Part shown: positions 22,601 through 33,440 of the stretch, piece by piece
Numbering within the stretch: position 1 is the first letter of the stretch
Layout: every line of letters begins with the position of its first letter
DNA from: Lutjanus erythropterus
Taxonomy: Eukaryota; Chordata; Actinopteri; Lutjaniformes; Lutjanidae
Reading direction: 5' to 3'
DNA: 64,000 nucleotides
Assembly: GCA_020091685.1 (NCBI GenBank)
Contig: CM034603.1
Location: 39,458,701 to 39,522,700, forward strand
Position numbers and translations under genes: made by a program
Notes under the pieces: model-generated
Seen by the model: the letters and a program-made list of their open reading frames with translations, nothing else
What the model was told of the DNA's origin: nothing
Database searches by the model: none

Positions 22601-25600
22601 CGCTCGTCGTAGTCCTGTCCCAGCTGCTGGTAGAGGGTGGGCAGGTTGGACGCCAGCGGCCGCGACAGAACTCGCAGCGCAATGTTCACCATCTGAAGGT
22701 CTGAAAGCGACGACGAAGAGAGAAACCACAAAAACCACAAACCGTCAGAAGCTGCTGCTCTCCTCAGGACACAGATAATACTGATACTAGAAATACACAC
22801 CTGAATATTTAATCTACATTTGAATTAATAACTCATTTCATGCTGGATTAATGAGGCCAATATCAATAAAATATGAAAAGAAAATATGTGCTAATACTCA
22901 TTTAATACATGATAAACACAGTGAGTGAGATATGGAGTGTTTTGAGTGTAAAAATCAGCTCCTCAGCGCTCTCTGGTGGACAAACTCTAATCAAGACTCA
23001 AAACATATCTGACATTTTTCATAACAGCTGACAAAATCATAATCAAATTAAATCAGCAACTATTCTGATAATCACTAAAATCATTTTAAATTTAATATTA
23101 TTGATATTGTTTTGGCACATAACCATGAAATAAGTGGGATAATATACAGTGAGCAGGTCATTATTGTGAAACAAACCCGTTCAGGATGATTCAACACCCC
23201 ACTGCTTGGGAATTATTTCACAATAACAAACTGCTTGTTGTACATTATCCCTTATATTATTCTGAAATGGGCCATTCTGCAAAATCAGCACCTCTACTTT
23301 TGGTTCTTTGAGTATACTTTCATGCTCATGCTTGTTTTCTTTTACTTAAATATTATTCTAAGTATTTGTACACTGTGGTTTGGTTACACTGTGCCATCTA
23401 GCTCATCTAAGGTAACAAAAACACAACAATTCTTATTTCCACTTGATTAAACACTAGTGAAAACACTTATTCTGCCAGTACACCCCGGCACACACTGGAC
23501 CTTTAAGTAAAAGATGAGAGAACTTTTCCACCTCTATTGTTTTAAGTTGTTCTTCTGAATCGTGAAAGTTTATTTGTGCGTCTGACCTTTGCTTCCAGTG
23601 AGGGAGGAGATCTTTCTGGGTCTGGCTCTGATGTCGTAGATGATGGGATACTGAAACCAGGGTATCCTGGAGACCACAGCACACAGTCAGAGCAGAGAAG
23701 AAGCTGCTTTCTTTAACAAACAATTCATTCAGCCAGCGAGGTGCAGCGTGCACACAAACAAAAACTCAGTAGAAATAATGTCTTAGGCTCATGACACAAA
23801 CAAAATCGTGAAGATTAATGGTAACATTATTATGCATTTCTTCTTTTTCTTTTTCTCTCCACAGCTGCATTTATGATCTTATTTTTACAAACTACTGTGA
23901 GCAGTGGAAAAAAATATTGATAATAATTGTGATTATTTTGACTGATATTACAATGGTGATATGATTCATGGTATTAGACATAATGATAAGTTTTACATCA
24001 TTGTTCTTAATTTGATTAAGAACATGTTAAAATGATTCTGGTGTCTCTCTCTGACTCACCACATTCATTCATTCAATCATTTCAAAGTTTAAAGACACAT
24101 TTTGTCTTAAACAAATATTGCACCTCCTGCAATTTGAAAATTGCAGAAAGCCAGTTTACGATTTCGATAAAATTTTGATTAACTGTGCAGCCCTGTGAGA
24201 GACAGAGAGACAGAGAAAGTCGTGTCTAGACGGAAACCCCAGACCTGTGAAAGACCACCAGAGTGATCAGGACAAATGTTGCAACAGTTTTGCAAATTGA
24301 GGGTTCCCTTCTTGACATGATCCAGAGACAGCAGCACAGCTCCAAAATTAGAAAATCAATCAGTGGCGGCCCATGTTTTAATTGTGTCAGGTCGCCAGAA
24401 ATAAATGAATGTAACAACTGGCGGCTCAAGTGAAGACATCCTGAAAGACTGAGTAACAGTCCTCCTTCATCTCTCTCTCTTCCCCTCAGTCAAACACACA
24501 CACTGGCTGCAGCGCTGCACACAGCAACACATCCAGAGCGCTCCGTCAGATCAGCTGATTGCTGCTCAAAACACAACAGGTTAAATCTTGAAACTGTTTC
24601 CACACAGTGCAGCCGAACACCAGACCAAAAAACACAGCACAGAACTACAGATATGAACTATTCTGTTAACTGTTAAAATAAGAAGGAAAAAGAGGGAGAG
24701 AATGACAAACGGACTCGATGTCTGAACAGAAATCACTGTGCAGAAACAACAACCTGCTCTCCTGACAGTAAACCTCCTCCTCAGTCTTTTGTTTGTTGTA
24801 CTGAATGTGACATTTTGTTGCAACTTTTTCTGTCATCTCTCATTTTAAATGTTGTGATCACAGAGTACTGATTTTATCTGCAGCTCTGCACTACAGTAAT
24901 GACTGCTGGTCAACAAAATCAAACTTTTAGTTCTCTTCTTTTGGCCCGGTAACTGAAAACAACTGTACTGAATTCAGCAGCTTCAGAACACAGTGATGGT
25001 GACCACAGAACCATCATCACCTTCTTTCCTCTTTCTGTCTCACCAACTACATTCTACATATACAGATATTCACAGGTGAATTTCACATTTCAGAGTAGGT
25101 CTGCACGATTAATCATCCCAAAAAAAAAAAAATCTGATCTCAATTCATGCATCTATGCAATCTCATTTCTATATGATGATTCACTCACTCCCTATTTCTC
25201 TGAGCCTTCACATCACGCTACATTCACATTAGCGCCATGCAATACAAACGCTGCACATTAACCTGCACAACATGACAAGAACTCACTAAATGCTTCAACT
25301 TTTCAGACCAAAAAGGATCACAGAGTCTGCAGGGTAAAAACACTGTTGTTCACCTGGAGCTGATGTTAGCTGCCACACAGTGTGGCTAACGTTAGCAGTG
25401 CTAGCTGCCGCAGCAGCTCTCCTTGCAGGTTAATGTCTGTGTGTCTGTGGTCACATGTTGCTCAGTCAAATGATTATATACCAGTTTATTCTGTAACAGT
25501 CTACATTCAACCTTATATAACAGTTAACTGGCACTGTGTATGCATGAAATATTGTTAAATAATTTAACAGACTGGTATTTCTGGTGATGACATTAAATTC

Positions 25601-27676
25601 AGAACAGACTAATTACTGAAGTCTTTTATGACATTACAGCAGTACAATAAATACATTTTACATCAACAAGAGAGTGAAACATCTTGAAATACAGAGTTGG
25701 GTTTTTGTGCTCCATGAACATGGCAGCACATCAGTGACCTCTGCACTGTAACGACAGCAGAAAGAGAGCAGAGAACAAATAGAAGGGGAAAAATGTGCAA
25801 TTTCAAAATAAAATCAATGAAAAGTACAATAAATGTTTTGATCAAAAAATAAGAATTGCCATCTCAATTTTAAGGGAGAAAAATCATGATTGATATCAGA
25901 ATTGTGCAGTCCTATTTCAGAGACGTGTGTATTGGTCGTTATAAAGGCAAGAAACTTTCTCTTTTTTTGTCTTCACAGAGAACAGCCCTCGTCTGTCTTT
26001 ATTTATAGAATAATGCACTGATTTCTCTGAGTGTGGTGGAAACGTGTGTTCATCCTGGTGAAGCCTCCTACCTGAAGTGGAGCCCCTCAGCCAGGACCGT
26101 GTCCATCTGCATCCCCCCGATCCTGTTGAAGATGATCGCTCTCTGACCTCCTTCAACTAGAGGACACACAAACACACACATCATGACTGTCTGAGTCTGA
26201 CAGAAACTAAAACATTCATTAAACTTCTAAAACCATTCAGATGAGTTCAGGACTGTCTTTAACAGCTGACTGAACTCAACACATCAGTGACCGTCACTGA
26301 ACTCTTGCAAAAGGTGAAATCAGGAGCTGGACAGCAAGAACGTTTGAGTATTCAATAGATCAGACCAGGATGAGCCAAATTTGTCTGAAATTGTTTTAAC
26401 TTAATTAAAATGTGTCTCTGTTAAAGTACGACAAGGATTGTTTTAACTGGTCGTATTACTATTTGTTCATTAAAAAAATCTTGATGAATGATGGAGACGT
26501 GTATATGTGCATAATATTATGTGTGTCCATATGCAAGCATTAATACTGCATGTTATATATGATCATATGTACCTGTGTATGTTGCCTCCTTCACTCCATA
26601 AGCCAGAGCTCCAGCACCGATCAGCAGCTTGACACCAAGTCCTGCACCCCGTGGTCCTGAGGACATCCTGCCTGCTATCTGCCGCAGCTGCTGCAGAAAA
26701 CCCTGAAACACAAATATCATGGTTTGACAGACATGGACAACAAACACGGGGCTGATTTTTAGGTCAATAAACAACATGATTCTGTTTCAACCTGAGTCCT
26801 TGGTGGTTAAGAAACATTACACCCTGTGACCTTCGCACTGGATGGGTAACCATGCCGAAGGTTGATACCTCCCAACAGCTTCATCAAGGACTGACTCTAG
26901 ATACAAAAACATTTCACCCGCCAAACTCCATTCAAAAGTCCATTACTGTAATATTTGCGAGTTCAAAAGCAAATAAATCAAATAGTAAGACATCACTGAT
27001 AATCTGGTTTAAATGTGAGGGCACTAACCTTTAATTCGGCTTAAAGATAATCCACAGAATAGAACACAAATATTTACAGTGGCTGCTTACATCAATTCTC
27101 TATGTCAATCGCAATGTATCGAGATGAATGAAGCAATCTTCACTTTTTTGTACAAACTTAAGCAGCTGAGTGTACAACATATATGCCGAATTGAAAAGGG
27201 GCTTCTCAAAATCCCTATAAATGTTTAAAGCAGTATCTTATCATGTGCGTACATATGCATTTACGCCAATAAATGTTAATTCGTTAGAGTTTTAAACGGA
27301 TCCTGGGGTTCTCTGCTTACGAGAGAAATTTCGAGGCAAACTTATATGTTGCTGCGAGACTGTTTATAAAATGTAAACTGACCAACATTAATTAGCTTCA
27401 ACAAACCCTCCACTTGTACAATCTGTCTTCATCTTTGACTTGAAGCTTTCTGAACACAAGTTAGCTAACATTACTTTACCTGTGAGCTAGCTTACATCAG
27501 ATGCAGCCTGACTCACGTGTGTATCACTCTTATACTAAATGTCACGAGCCGCTGTGCAAATGGCGGGAAACCTTGGCGGTGTAGAACCGAACTGGAGACA
27601 CAAATGTGACATAAACTCATTTAAAATAAAATTAAAAGATGAAACGCGCACTTACACCGGGCTCTTTATTTGCCAT
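13682..27676 (-). CDS. phb2: Prohibitin-2 (complete, 10 exons, 301 residues)
   Basis: Prohibitin-2 partners prohibitin-1 in ring complexes of the inner mitochondrial membrane; they scaffold m-AAA protease and OPA1 processing and act as a mitophagy receptor. Exons on the minus strand: 27676-27656, 26702-26573, 26156-26072, 23666-23587, 22700-22516, 21606-21477, 21240-21137, 19704-19627, 15301-15225, 13697-13682. All junctions are GT-AG and in phase, totalling 906 nt including TAA. Visible parts: N-terminal anchor [16 protein letters not shown] (about 30-45), SPFH/prohibitin domain (about 45-205), LC3-interacting motif as YQQL at 129-132 (YQRL in human), coiled coil [20 protein letters not shown]. 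Human is 299 residues; here the N-terminus is eight longer and the tail ends DSFNLSLK. The first coding exon is only seven codons (MANKEPG), as expected for fish. Confidence 0.97.
14173..15020. repeat. ACTCAAAATTTCAAGG dispersed repeats in phb2 intron 9
   Basis: Several decayed copies of the family also at 11635: aaagttgagacaactcaat, tgggtgtttggaaat, gtttctaaaatttaaagatt and, at 14930, cactgtaaaaactcaaaattt. Confidence 0.5.
15225..15301 (-). CDS. phb2: phb2 exon 9
   Basis: Encodes [20 protein letters not shown] and DKDSF. Donor GTGAGT comes directly after TTCAA; reading through the donor gives AAG-TGA, an in-frame stop one residue on. Confidence 0.95.
15405..15725 (-). repeat. Composite of two dispersed repeats in phb2 intron 8/9 region
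   Basis: Left part has gatttgttgattaatcaact and atggaccaaacagttaactg (AGAGCTGCAAC family); right part has attgcacctcctgcgatttt then aaaactttgattaactgtg (family also at 2244 and 24100). Confidence 0.55.
16147..16320 (+). repeat. GGGCTGCAACTAA dispersed repeat in phb2 intron 8
   Basis: Begins cagggctgcaactaatg and continues gattaatcaattagttgttt and ggtctataaag, then the fccaaagtccaagatgacatc-like block. Confidence 0.65.
16330..18880. other. phb2 intron 8, mostly featureless
   Basis: AT-rich intronic sequence without coding exons or a repeat I recognise, apart from an exact CTCF-type core at 18040. Confidence 0.5.
18040..18053 (-). promoter_or_regulatory. CTCF-type core motif in phb2 intron 8
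   Basis: GCGCCACCTGGTGG; its reverse complement CCACCAGGTGGCGC fits the CTCF core consensus CCASYAGRKGGCRS at every position. Occupancy is unknown. Confidence 0.45.
18875..19460 (+). repeat. Two tandem diverged copies of a repeat in phb2 intron 8
   Basis: The block gatgagagcaacgatc, then gtgcgtttgg, ccaatcactgcagaacttt-like, and tgtgggc-gattt occurs at 18879-19060 and again at 19277-19430. Copies differ by many substitutions and by an insertion in the first. Family unknown. Confidence 0.6.
19627..19704 (-). CDS. phb2: phb2 exon 8
   Basis: Encodes [20 protein letters not shown] and QNIAKT; 26 codons, phase 0 on both sides. Donor GTAAGA. Confidence 0.97.
20595..21035. mobile_element. Composite MITE interrupted by an RTE-type 3' fragment, phb2 intron 7
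   Basis: Flanks at 20640-20760 and 20865-21030 carry a teleost repeat (ctactttctttttgcagtaa, cacaacaaggtctgtgga, and the end ggtgaactgtccctttaag). Between them, 20772-20865 matches the LINE 3' end also at 48870-48960 (cctctcgcccagtgtcagct then gaatgaatg-type tail). Confidence 0.6.
21137..21240 (-). CDS. phb2: phb2 exon 7 (coiled coil)
   Basis: Encodes [20 protein letters not shown] and [15 protein letters not shown]. Donor GTGAGT. Confidence 0.97.
21477..21606 (-). CDS. phb2: phb2 exon 6
   Basis: Encodes [20 protein letters not shown] and [20 protein letters not shown], then KQV. Donor GTGAGT. Confidence 0.97.
22516..22700 (-). CDS. phb2: phb2 exon 5
   Basis: Encodes [15 protein letters not shown], the YQQL motif and [20 protein letters not shown] through ITQRAQ. 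Acceptor TTTCAG, donor GTAAAC. Confidence 0.97.
23587..23666 (-). CDS. phb2: phb2 exon 4
   Basis: Encodes [20 protein letters not shown] and SLTGSK. Acceptor CTCCAG, donor GTCAGA (non-consensus at +3 to +4). Confidence 0.95.
24100..24195 (+). repeat. Dispersed repeat, gcacctcctgc family, in phb2 intron 3
   Basis: attgcacctcctgcaatttg, cgataaaattttgattaact and gtgcagccct; third copy of the family at 2244 and 15600. Confidence 0.6.
25096..25914. mobile_element. Non-autonomous hAT element with 8-bp target duplication in phb2 intron 3
   Basis: Left end TAGGTCTGCACGATT and right end (reverse-complemented) TAGGACTGCACAATT are imperfect inverted repeats. They are flanked by an identical 8-bp duplication TTTCAGAG at 25088-25095 and 25915-25922, diagnostic of hAT. 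The 819-bp interior has no transposase and contains a small palindrome around GCTAACGTTAGC. It is distinct from the family at 6034. Confidence 0.9.
26072..26156 (-). CDS. phb2: phb2 exon 3
   Basis: Encodes [20 protein letters not shown] and LAEGLHF; the start of the prohibitin domain. Acceptor CTCTAG, donor GTAGGA. Confidence 0.95.
26573..26702 (-). CDS. phb2: phb2 exon 2 (membrane anchor)
   Basis: Acceptor TTTCAG, donor GTACAT. Encodes [20 protein letters not shown] and [12 protein letters not shown], with the hydrophobic anchor. Confidence 0.95.
27656..27676 (-). CDS. phb2: phb2 coding exon 1
   Basis: ATG GCA AAT AAA GAG CCC GGT followed by donor GTAAGT; encodes MANKEPG, like other fish PHB2 starts. 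A donor two bases earlier is possible but weaker. Confidence 0.85.
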
Positions 27677-27734
27677 GCTCGTCCTCTCCGCCTGCTACAA
27701 AACTAGTGAAGAAGAGTGGCAAGGTCAAGCGTGA

Positions 27735-27776
27735 TGACGTACTTCCGTGTGTGCGGGGTACCATGGGAAATGTAGG
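27735..27776 (-). promoter_or_regulatory. phb2: phb2 promoter motif cluster
   Basis: 60-100 bases upstream of the phb2 ATG lie TGACGT (CRE half, 27735-27740), ACTTCCG (ETS core, 27741-27747) and, on the minus strand, CCTACATTTCCCA (27764-27776), a one-mismatch fit to the ACTAYRNNNCCCR housekeeping element bound by ZNF143/THAP11. No TATA is seen. The combination suits a constitutive nuclear-encoded mitochondrial gene. Confidence 0.55.
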
Positions 27777-28379
27777 AATTCTCCGTGATTGTGTTGTCTC
27801 CAGGTATCAAGGTTCATTTATTGTCATTTTTACAACACATGGTTGCACAATGAAATGTCAGTTATAACCTCTTTGTAATACACAAACAGATATACGAATA
27901 TTTAAATTAAAATAGAATAAAATAAACATAAAACAGCAAATGTACACATATATGCCTACCTATAGTTTACTTTAAAAATCTAGTCCAATACAGTTACTAA
28001 TAATTACCTGTTAAAAAAATGTAGTCAGTAATTTAGCCATTTGGTATCCAGAAATTGTAATCCGGTGAAATGTGATCTGCTGTTCCCCAAACCTGTACAT
28101 ACATTATGTGCAGTGTCAACAGAGCTGTAGTCAGAATTTTAGATCAGGTCCATTATTCCTGTAAAGAGAGAAACAATTCATTAAAAATGAATTCTTTTGT
28201 TTGTTTGATTTTCAAAACATTTCATTTCATTTTAACTGTTCTATATTTTCTGTACACTTTATTTCCCAACATGTCTCTGTCCTGTAAAAAATATTTATTT
28301 TCAAGACATTTATTGACTGGTATATTTTTATTTTGAACATGTAAAAAAGAAAATAAACAAAAAATTCTCATCATGCTGA

Positions 28380-29160
28380 GAATAACACACTATGGGAGTA
28401 ATGGATTACATGTAACTGGATTAGGTAATTTGGATACAAAACATTACAGTTACATTTAAAGAAAAAAGATGTAATCAGATTACAGTTACATAAAAATGGG
28501 TAAAAGGGGATTATTTAGCAGTATTTTAAAATACATTTAATACATTTTAACATAAAGAACAACATATTACAACACACAGTCTGATGAAAAAAAGCTTCGC
28601 TGGGTGGAAATTTGACTTTATTTTGTCCTTAAATTGAAAAAGAGGAACAATATCACAGTACAGTGACTGTTCTTCCATCAGCTGTGAAAATACTGTCATC
28701 ATCCAAGAATTTAACAACTAATTTAAATAAAGATTTACTGTAAACGTTAGCTGTTTAAGTTTTAATGTTAGTTACACAGATCAATCACTAACAGAACAAC
28801 AGCTAAAGCTAGCTACAAACTACAACTGTGACTACTTAATGCAGTTTACTTGAAATTTGAGTGTGCATTAATAATTAATTAATTATTAATCTTAACATGC
28901 AGTTGTGCCTAACAAAAGAAGAAATATCTCAACAAACAATTAATAAACCTACAACAAACATAAAAACAAATTATACTTGGCTAAACTATTTAACCATATT
29001 TGGTGATGAGGTAATCCAAAAGTAATGGAAAGTAATCAAGTTACTTTCTTCTTATTGTTCTTGGTCAACTTTCATTTTAAAATGTACTTTAAAATTCTAA
29101 TCTGATAGTAATTCACATTTTTATTAAACATGTCTGTAATCTGATTACATCTATGTGAGT
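28380..29160. mobile_element. Possible inverted-repeat element between phb2 and cyri
   Basis: gatgtaatcagattacag occurs at 28467 and, inverted, ctgtaatctgattacatc at 29130. Similar taatggattacatg and gtaatccaaaag motifs occur between. Boundaries and target duplication are not clear. Confidence 0.4.
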
Positions 29161-29420
29161 GGGACTGTCACCTGTGGAGCCTCACTGTGTCTCCTAAAGA
29201 TGACGCAATGAGTCCGTTTTTAAAGGAAAATGCTGCATTTTATGAGATTAAGAATTAGAACAAAAGTTAATGGATTAGTTTGAACTTTTCATCTGTAATT
29301 TTTCTTTTTCTGGCAGTTCTGTTCCTCTGAAAGTTGCTCCCTCTGCTGTAGTTGCAGTGCAGCTCAGGTTGCCTCCGTCGGTCGACTGTGAGGTTGCAGT
29401 TGCTGCCCGCTCTGCTCTGT

Positions 29421-29467
29421 GATTGGCTCAGAGTTCAGTTCCTCGTGAGGAAATCACTCCTTTTATA
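29421..29467 (+). promoter_or_regulatory. Candidate cyri promoter: inverted CCAAT box and TATA-like box
   Basis: GATTGG (inverted CCAAT) at 29421-29426 lies 40 bases upstream of TTTATAG at 29462-29467, followed by a short CG-rich stretch (cgtcgcgcggcgg) and an initiator-like TCACTCAGC. The position suits transcription starting near 29492. Confidence 0.5.
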
Positions 29468-29494
29468 GTTAACGGAGCGTCGCGCGGCGGTTTT

Positions 29495-29607
29495 CCGGGT
29501 TCATACTCACTCAGCATGTAGAGGAGGAGGACACACCTGGACCACCGACACACACCGAGCCCCGACACCCGCTATCGATCCCACATATCGATCAGCTATC
29601 AGTGAAG
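29495..29607 (+). other. Candidate untranslated first exon of cyri
   Basis: Downstream of the promoter motifs, a moderately GC-rich stretch ends AGTGAAG at a strong donor GTGAGG (29608). No long frame starts here; its only early AUG is followed at once by UAG. CYRI genes usually have noncoding 5' exons and the first coding exon at 36446 has an acceptor immediately before its ATG, so splicing between the two is plausible but unproven. Confidence 0.5.
29516..29521 (+). promoter_or_regulatory. Start-stop AUG-UAG upstream element
   Basis: ATGTAG in the candidate 5'UTR: a minimal upstream reading frame that would stall ribosomes at initiation if the exon is transcribed as proposed. Confidence 0.4.
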
Positions 29608-29652
29608 GTGAGGAGCGGGAGAGGGGGGGTTGTTCAGGCTGGGAGGAGGGAG

Positions 29653-29704
29653 CAGGAGGAGGAGGAGGAGGAGGAGGAGGAGGAGGAGGAGGAGGAGGAG
29701 GAGG
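29653..29704. repeat. (GGA)n microsatellite in cyri intron 1
   Basis: About 17 GGA units just after the candidate first-exon donor. Purine-rich on the transcript; also the source of spurious poly-Glu, poly-Arg and poly-Pro frames. Confidence 0.95.
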
Positions 29705-30469
29705 GTGGTGTGGATCAGGAGGGGGTTCACTTCTCTCTGGGTGGAGATCAGACATGTCAGGTCCTGCACACTCAACAGGAACAAAAAACTGAAGCTGTTT
29801 TCTGGGTTTAATATCGGATCGATTTGATTTCTGATCAGATTATTGGAACATTTACTGAAGGTCTATGAGCACAGAGACCGAACAGCCGCTGCTCCAGATG
29901 TGTTTACGTGCTGGATGAACGTAACAAGACGCAAAAACCCCGAGAACAGCTGGGAGGAACTTCAACTTCAACTCTTTCCACTTTGTCAAACTTTTAGACT
30001 GGGTTAGATTAAATTAATCTAAGATTAGCACTAATCAGAGTTTAGTAAAACAAGGCTTAGAATGATGTGAAATTAAGCAGAGCTCTGTTGCACAACAAGA
30101 AAATCTCTGTTCAGTAAAGTCGAGCTCAGTCATGTAAACTGACGTTAATCAATATGAAGACGTTTGCTGTCACAGATAAACATGAAAATAAATTTGAGCT
30201 GTTGAGCTTCTGAGCACAAAAGAGGTATCAATAATAAAAGTATTAATATTGTTCCCCAGCTAGCTAAAAAATAGAAAACTTGTATTTTATAATTGTGCAA
30301 CTCTATTGCCTACTTAACTACTCCAGAAGTCTCCTAAATATTGCACTTTTTATTGCACTACATTTATTTGAGACTTGCAGTCACTTTACATGAAAAAACA
30401 GACAATATATTTATTTGATCTGAGTATTAGTGTTAGGTACTAATACCACAAAACAACACCAACAAACAG

Positions 30470-30640
30470 TGGTGGAAAGTAATTTTGATGTACTTGTACT
30501 TTACTTGAGTATTTCCATTTTATGCCACTTTATACTTCCATTGCACCACATGTCGAGGCAAATATTGTACTTTTTACTGCACTTTTAACTGATAACTTTA
30601 GTTACGTTGTAGATTCAGATTAATTATATAAAATATTATC
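30470..30640 (+). repeat. Teleost GTACTTGTACTTTACTTGAG repeat
   Basis: cagtggtggaaagtaatttt, gtacttgtactttacttgag, tatttccattttatgccact and gtactttttactgcac. Partial relatives occur at 33000-33140, 36748-36800, 37316-37420, 53525-53620, 59175-59260 and 63200-63330. Confidence 0.65.
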
Positions 30641-30680
30641 AATAAATAAAATATTAGATATTATAGATGAGCTAAAAAGG

Positions 30681-30895
30681 ACGGTTCAGATTCACCTCAG
30701 TCACACATTAACACAGACAGGCAGCTGTGATCTCAGAGGTAAAATCAGCATTTTTGTCAGTGGAGTTTGGTTTGTTTGCTTTGAGTGATATTTGGTTCAT
30801 CCAATGGTGGTTTCCTGCTTCTTTCTATAAAAATGAAAGTAGTTCCAGGATAAAATGCTCACAACAAGGTCTGTGAATGATCTCATGTAACCAGG
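30681..30895 (+). mobile_element. Right-arm fragment of the foldback element family
   Basis: ggttcagattcacctcagtc, aggtaaaatcagcatttttg and ggagtttggtttgtttgc match the right arm of the foldback element at 42400-42560. The left arm is absent. The adjoining acaacaaggtctgtgaatga matches 20738. Confidence 0.6.
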
Positions 30896-31804
30896 TCAAG
30901 ACATGCAGGAGTTTCTTAAATCTATTTTTTGGTGCTTCTGTGCAGATTTCACTCTCCTGGCTCTATTTCTGATAAAAGTCAAGAACGATGAAAGAAATGT
31001 GAACAGGTACCAACAAGTGGGTCATAAAATATTTATTTATGTTTAGATAAAAATATGAATATAAATACAAAAAACACTAAAATCCAATAAATGTGTTTTA
31101 TTTATCCAGTGTTGTAGCTTCATAATGTTTGGCACTGATTTAGAGTCACTGGGTCACAAGCTATTGAAAAAAAAACTAATTCTTTTCTTTTCAAATATTT
31201 ATGTAAAGTTAATTAAGTTCACATAAACAATCAGAGACCAATATAGTATCATTAATCATAACTTTCACCATTTTTTACCAGACAGTGTGTACTTACCGTT
31301 TTTATTATTACTGCAGTCTGTTTTGCACTTTAAATTTTATTTATTGCATCTACTCGTTATGTGCAGGACTACAGATGGAAATTAGTGTCTTGCTAAATCT
31401 GCTGCAACCAATTAAATAACATTAAATTAGTTCAAATAAAATAGAATAAAGTAAAATAAAGTGGGAAAACCAGCCTGCAACCTTTGAGTTAGATAGACAT
31501 TCTGCAGAATTGATCATCTCAGTGTTCTGTATTAGAGTTCAGCTGATCAGCTGATTGATTATGAGAATAACATGTTTATGTGCACGACACACACGATCAA
31601 GAGATTCAAGAAGCCAACAACACAAATACAAACAAGACATTTAGAATCTGGAGCAGCTAAAACATTAATAAACACTTCAAACCAGGAGCGTCAGAGAATT
31701 CAATAAAGTGCAGCTGATTTATGTTTCTGAAACTGCTCTTATCTCAGGATGTTTATGTTTTACTTCTTTATGATGAATAAAAGGGAAAAACTTGGAGATG
31801 TTCA

Positions 31805-32035
31805 GAGCTGCAACAGTTCGTCAATCGATCAGTAATTGTCAACTATTTTGATGATCAGTTAATCGTTTTGAGTCATTTTTTAAGGTCAAACTGTCCATGT
31901 TTTCTGATTTCAGCTCAGATGTGAATATTTTCTGGTTTCTGTCGTCCTCTGTAACCGTAAACTGTGGACAAAACAAGACATCGAGAAGATGATCGACAGA
32001 TTAATCAATAATAAAAATAAACATCGGTTGCACTC
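31805..32035 (+). repeat. AGAGCTGCAAC dispersed repeat
   Basis: Starts cagagctgcaacag and runs through tcaactattttgatgatcag, gtgaatattttctggtttct and gacagattaatcaataat to gttgcactctga. Both family ends are recognisable. Confidence 0.7.
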
Positions 32036-32319
32036 TGAGTATTGTTATAGACAGGTGATTATGGTTTTACTGGTCCGGCTCACGTTAGATCAGATTTGGC
32101 TGCATGTGGCCCCTGAACTAAAATGAGTTTGACAGCCTTCATTTAAACAGTCAATCAATCAATCAATCAGTCTGTTTGGATAACTGATCAGTTGTTTCAG
32201 TCATCTTTAAAGCAAAAATACCAAACATTTTCTCAAATAAATGATAGAAAAATGAACATCTTTAAACAGCTGGTCAAACAAATCAACTTTGGACTGTAAT
32301 CAGTCACCTGAATAAACCT

Positions 32320-32545
32320 GATTATTTTCTTGATTAATTGATTAGTTGTTTGGTCAGAAAATGGTGAGAAATCTTGATCAGTGTTTTCCAAAGACCAGGA
32401 TGACGTCTACAACTAAAATATATTCAGTTTACTGTCATAAAGGAGGAAAAAAACGAGAAAATATTCACATTCAAAAAGCTGAAACAGAATTTTGAAATGA
32501 TGATTTAATAGTTGACATTAATTGATTAATCATTGCAGCTGCAGT
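32320..32545 (-). repeat. AGAGCTGCAAC dispersed repeat, inverted
   Basis: Reverse orientation relative to 31805: ttgattagttgtttggtcag, ttttccaaagaccaggatga, tttactgtcataaaggagga and the end cattgcagctgcag. Confidence 0.7.
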
Positions 32546-33289
32546 GTTCATCCTTTAAATGACTGATTGTTAGTATTTGAAGCTGTATTTTTATGTATTT
32601 GTGTTGTTGTGTGATTCTTATGTTTTAAAAGTTTGGTTCACTGAAGTCACACAGAAACACAAACAGCAGGAGATCAATGAACTGATTCTTTTAACTGCTG
32701 ATGTTTAATACATGATCAATAGCAGACATTCAATCAAAGAGGTTTCTGTTCTGCTGTTTCTAGACTATTGATTAAATATTGATGAATGCATTTTTAATTG
32801 GTTAAGTTCTTAACAAGGATTAATCAGTTGATGATTAATCATCAACATCGTCGCTCCAAACTTGTGCTGCTCTTCTGTTTACTTTTAGTTTTGGCTGTTC
32901 GTCCGTATCTCCTGGTTTTCATTGGTCCGTTTGTGATCAGAGCACCTGATTGGCTACAGAAATGCAGATGAAAGGTTTGGATATTAATTCAAATTGTACT
33001 TAACTGTGTTTTTAAAGGTAACTAAGTAGATTACTTAAGTTCAAGTGAAAGCACAGACTTGAAAATCTACTCAAAAAAGAACAAGTACCCAAAAAACTTC
33101 TTGATAATAGTAACTTAAGTATTTGTAATTGATTATTTCCAGCCCTGCGTGACACACTGACTGGTGCCTCATACACCCTTACATCAAATAACCCAAACTA
33201 TCCCTTTAAATACCCTTAATTACTCTGTGATTTCATCTTCAAAATGCAGCAGCTTCAAATATTAATGATCAGTCAATTAAAGGATGTAC

Positions 33290-33440
33290 ACGAGCTGCAA
33301 CAATTAATCACTTCATTATTTAGAGTCTTTGTTTAGACGTCATCTTCGTCTTTATCAAACACTGATTCAAATATTTCACCATTTTCATTTTCTGACATTT
33401 TACAGACCAATCAGCTGATCAGTTAATGAGGTTTAATTGC
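33290..33440 (+). repeat. AGAGCTGCAAC dispersed repeat, partial
   Basis: Begins gagctgcaacaattaatcac and retains acattttacagaccaatcag. The interior is shortened. Confidence 0.5.

Noticed and set aside
13698..27655. Search of phb2 introns for small RNAs (human PHB2 hosts SCARNA12)
   Set aside because: By eye I found no convincing box C/D or H/ACA structure; a covariance-model search would decide.
29507..29827. Poly-Glu, poly-Arg, poly-Pro and poly-Leu proteins
   Set aside because: All arise from the (GGA)n repeat read in different frames, in the proposed cyri intron.
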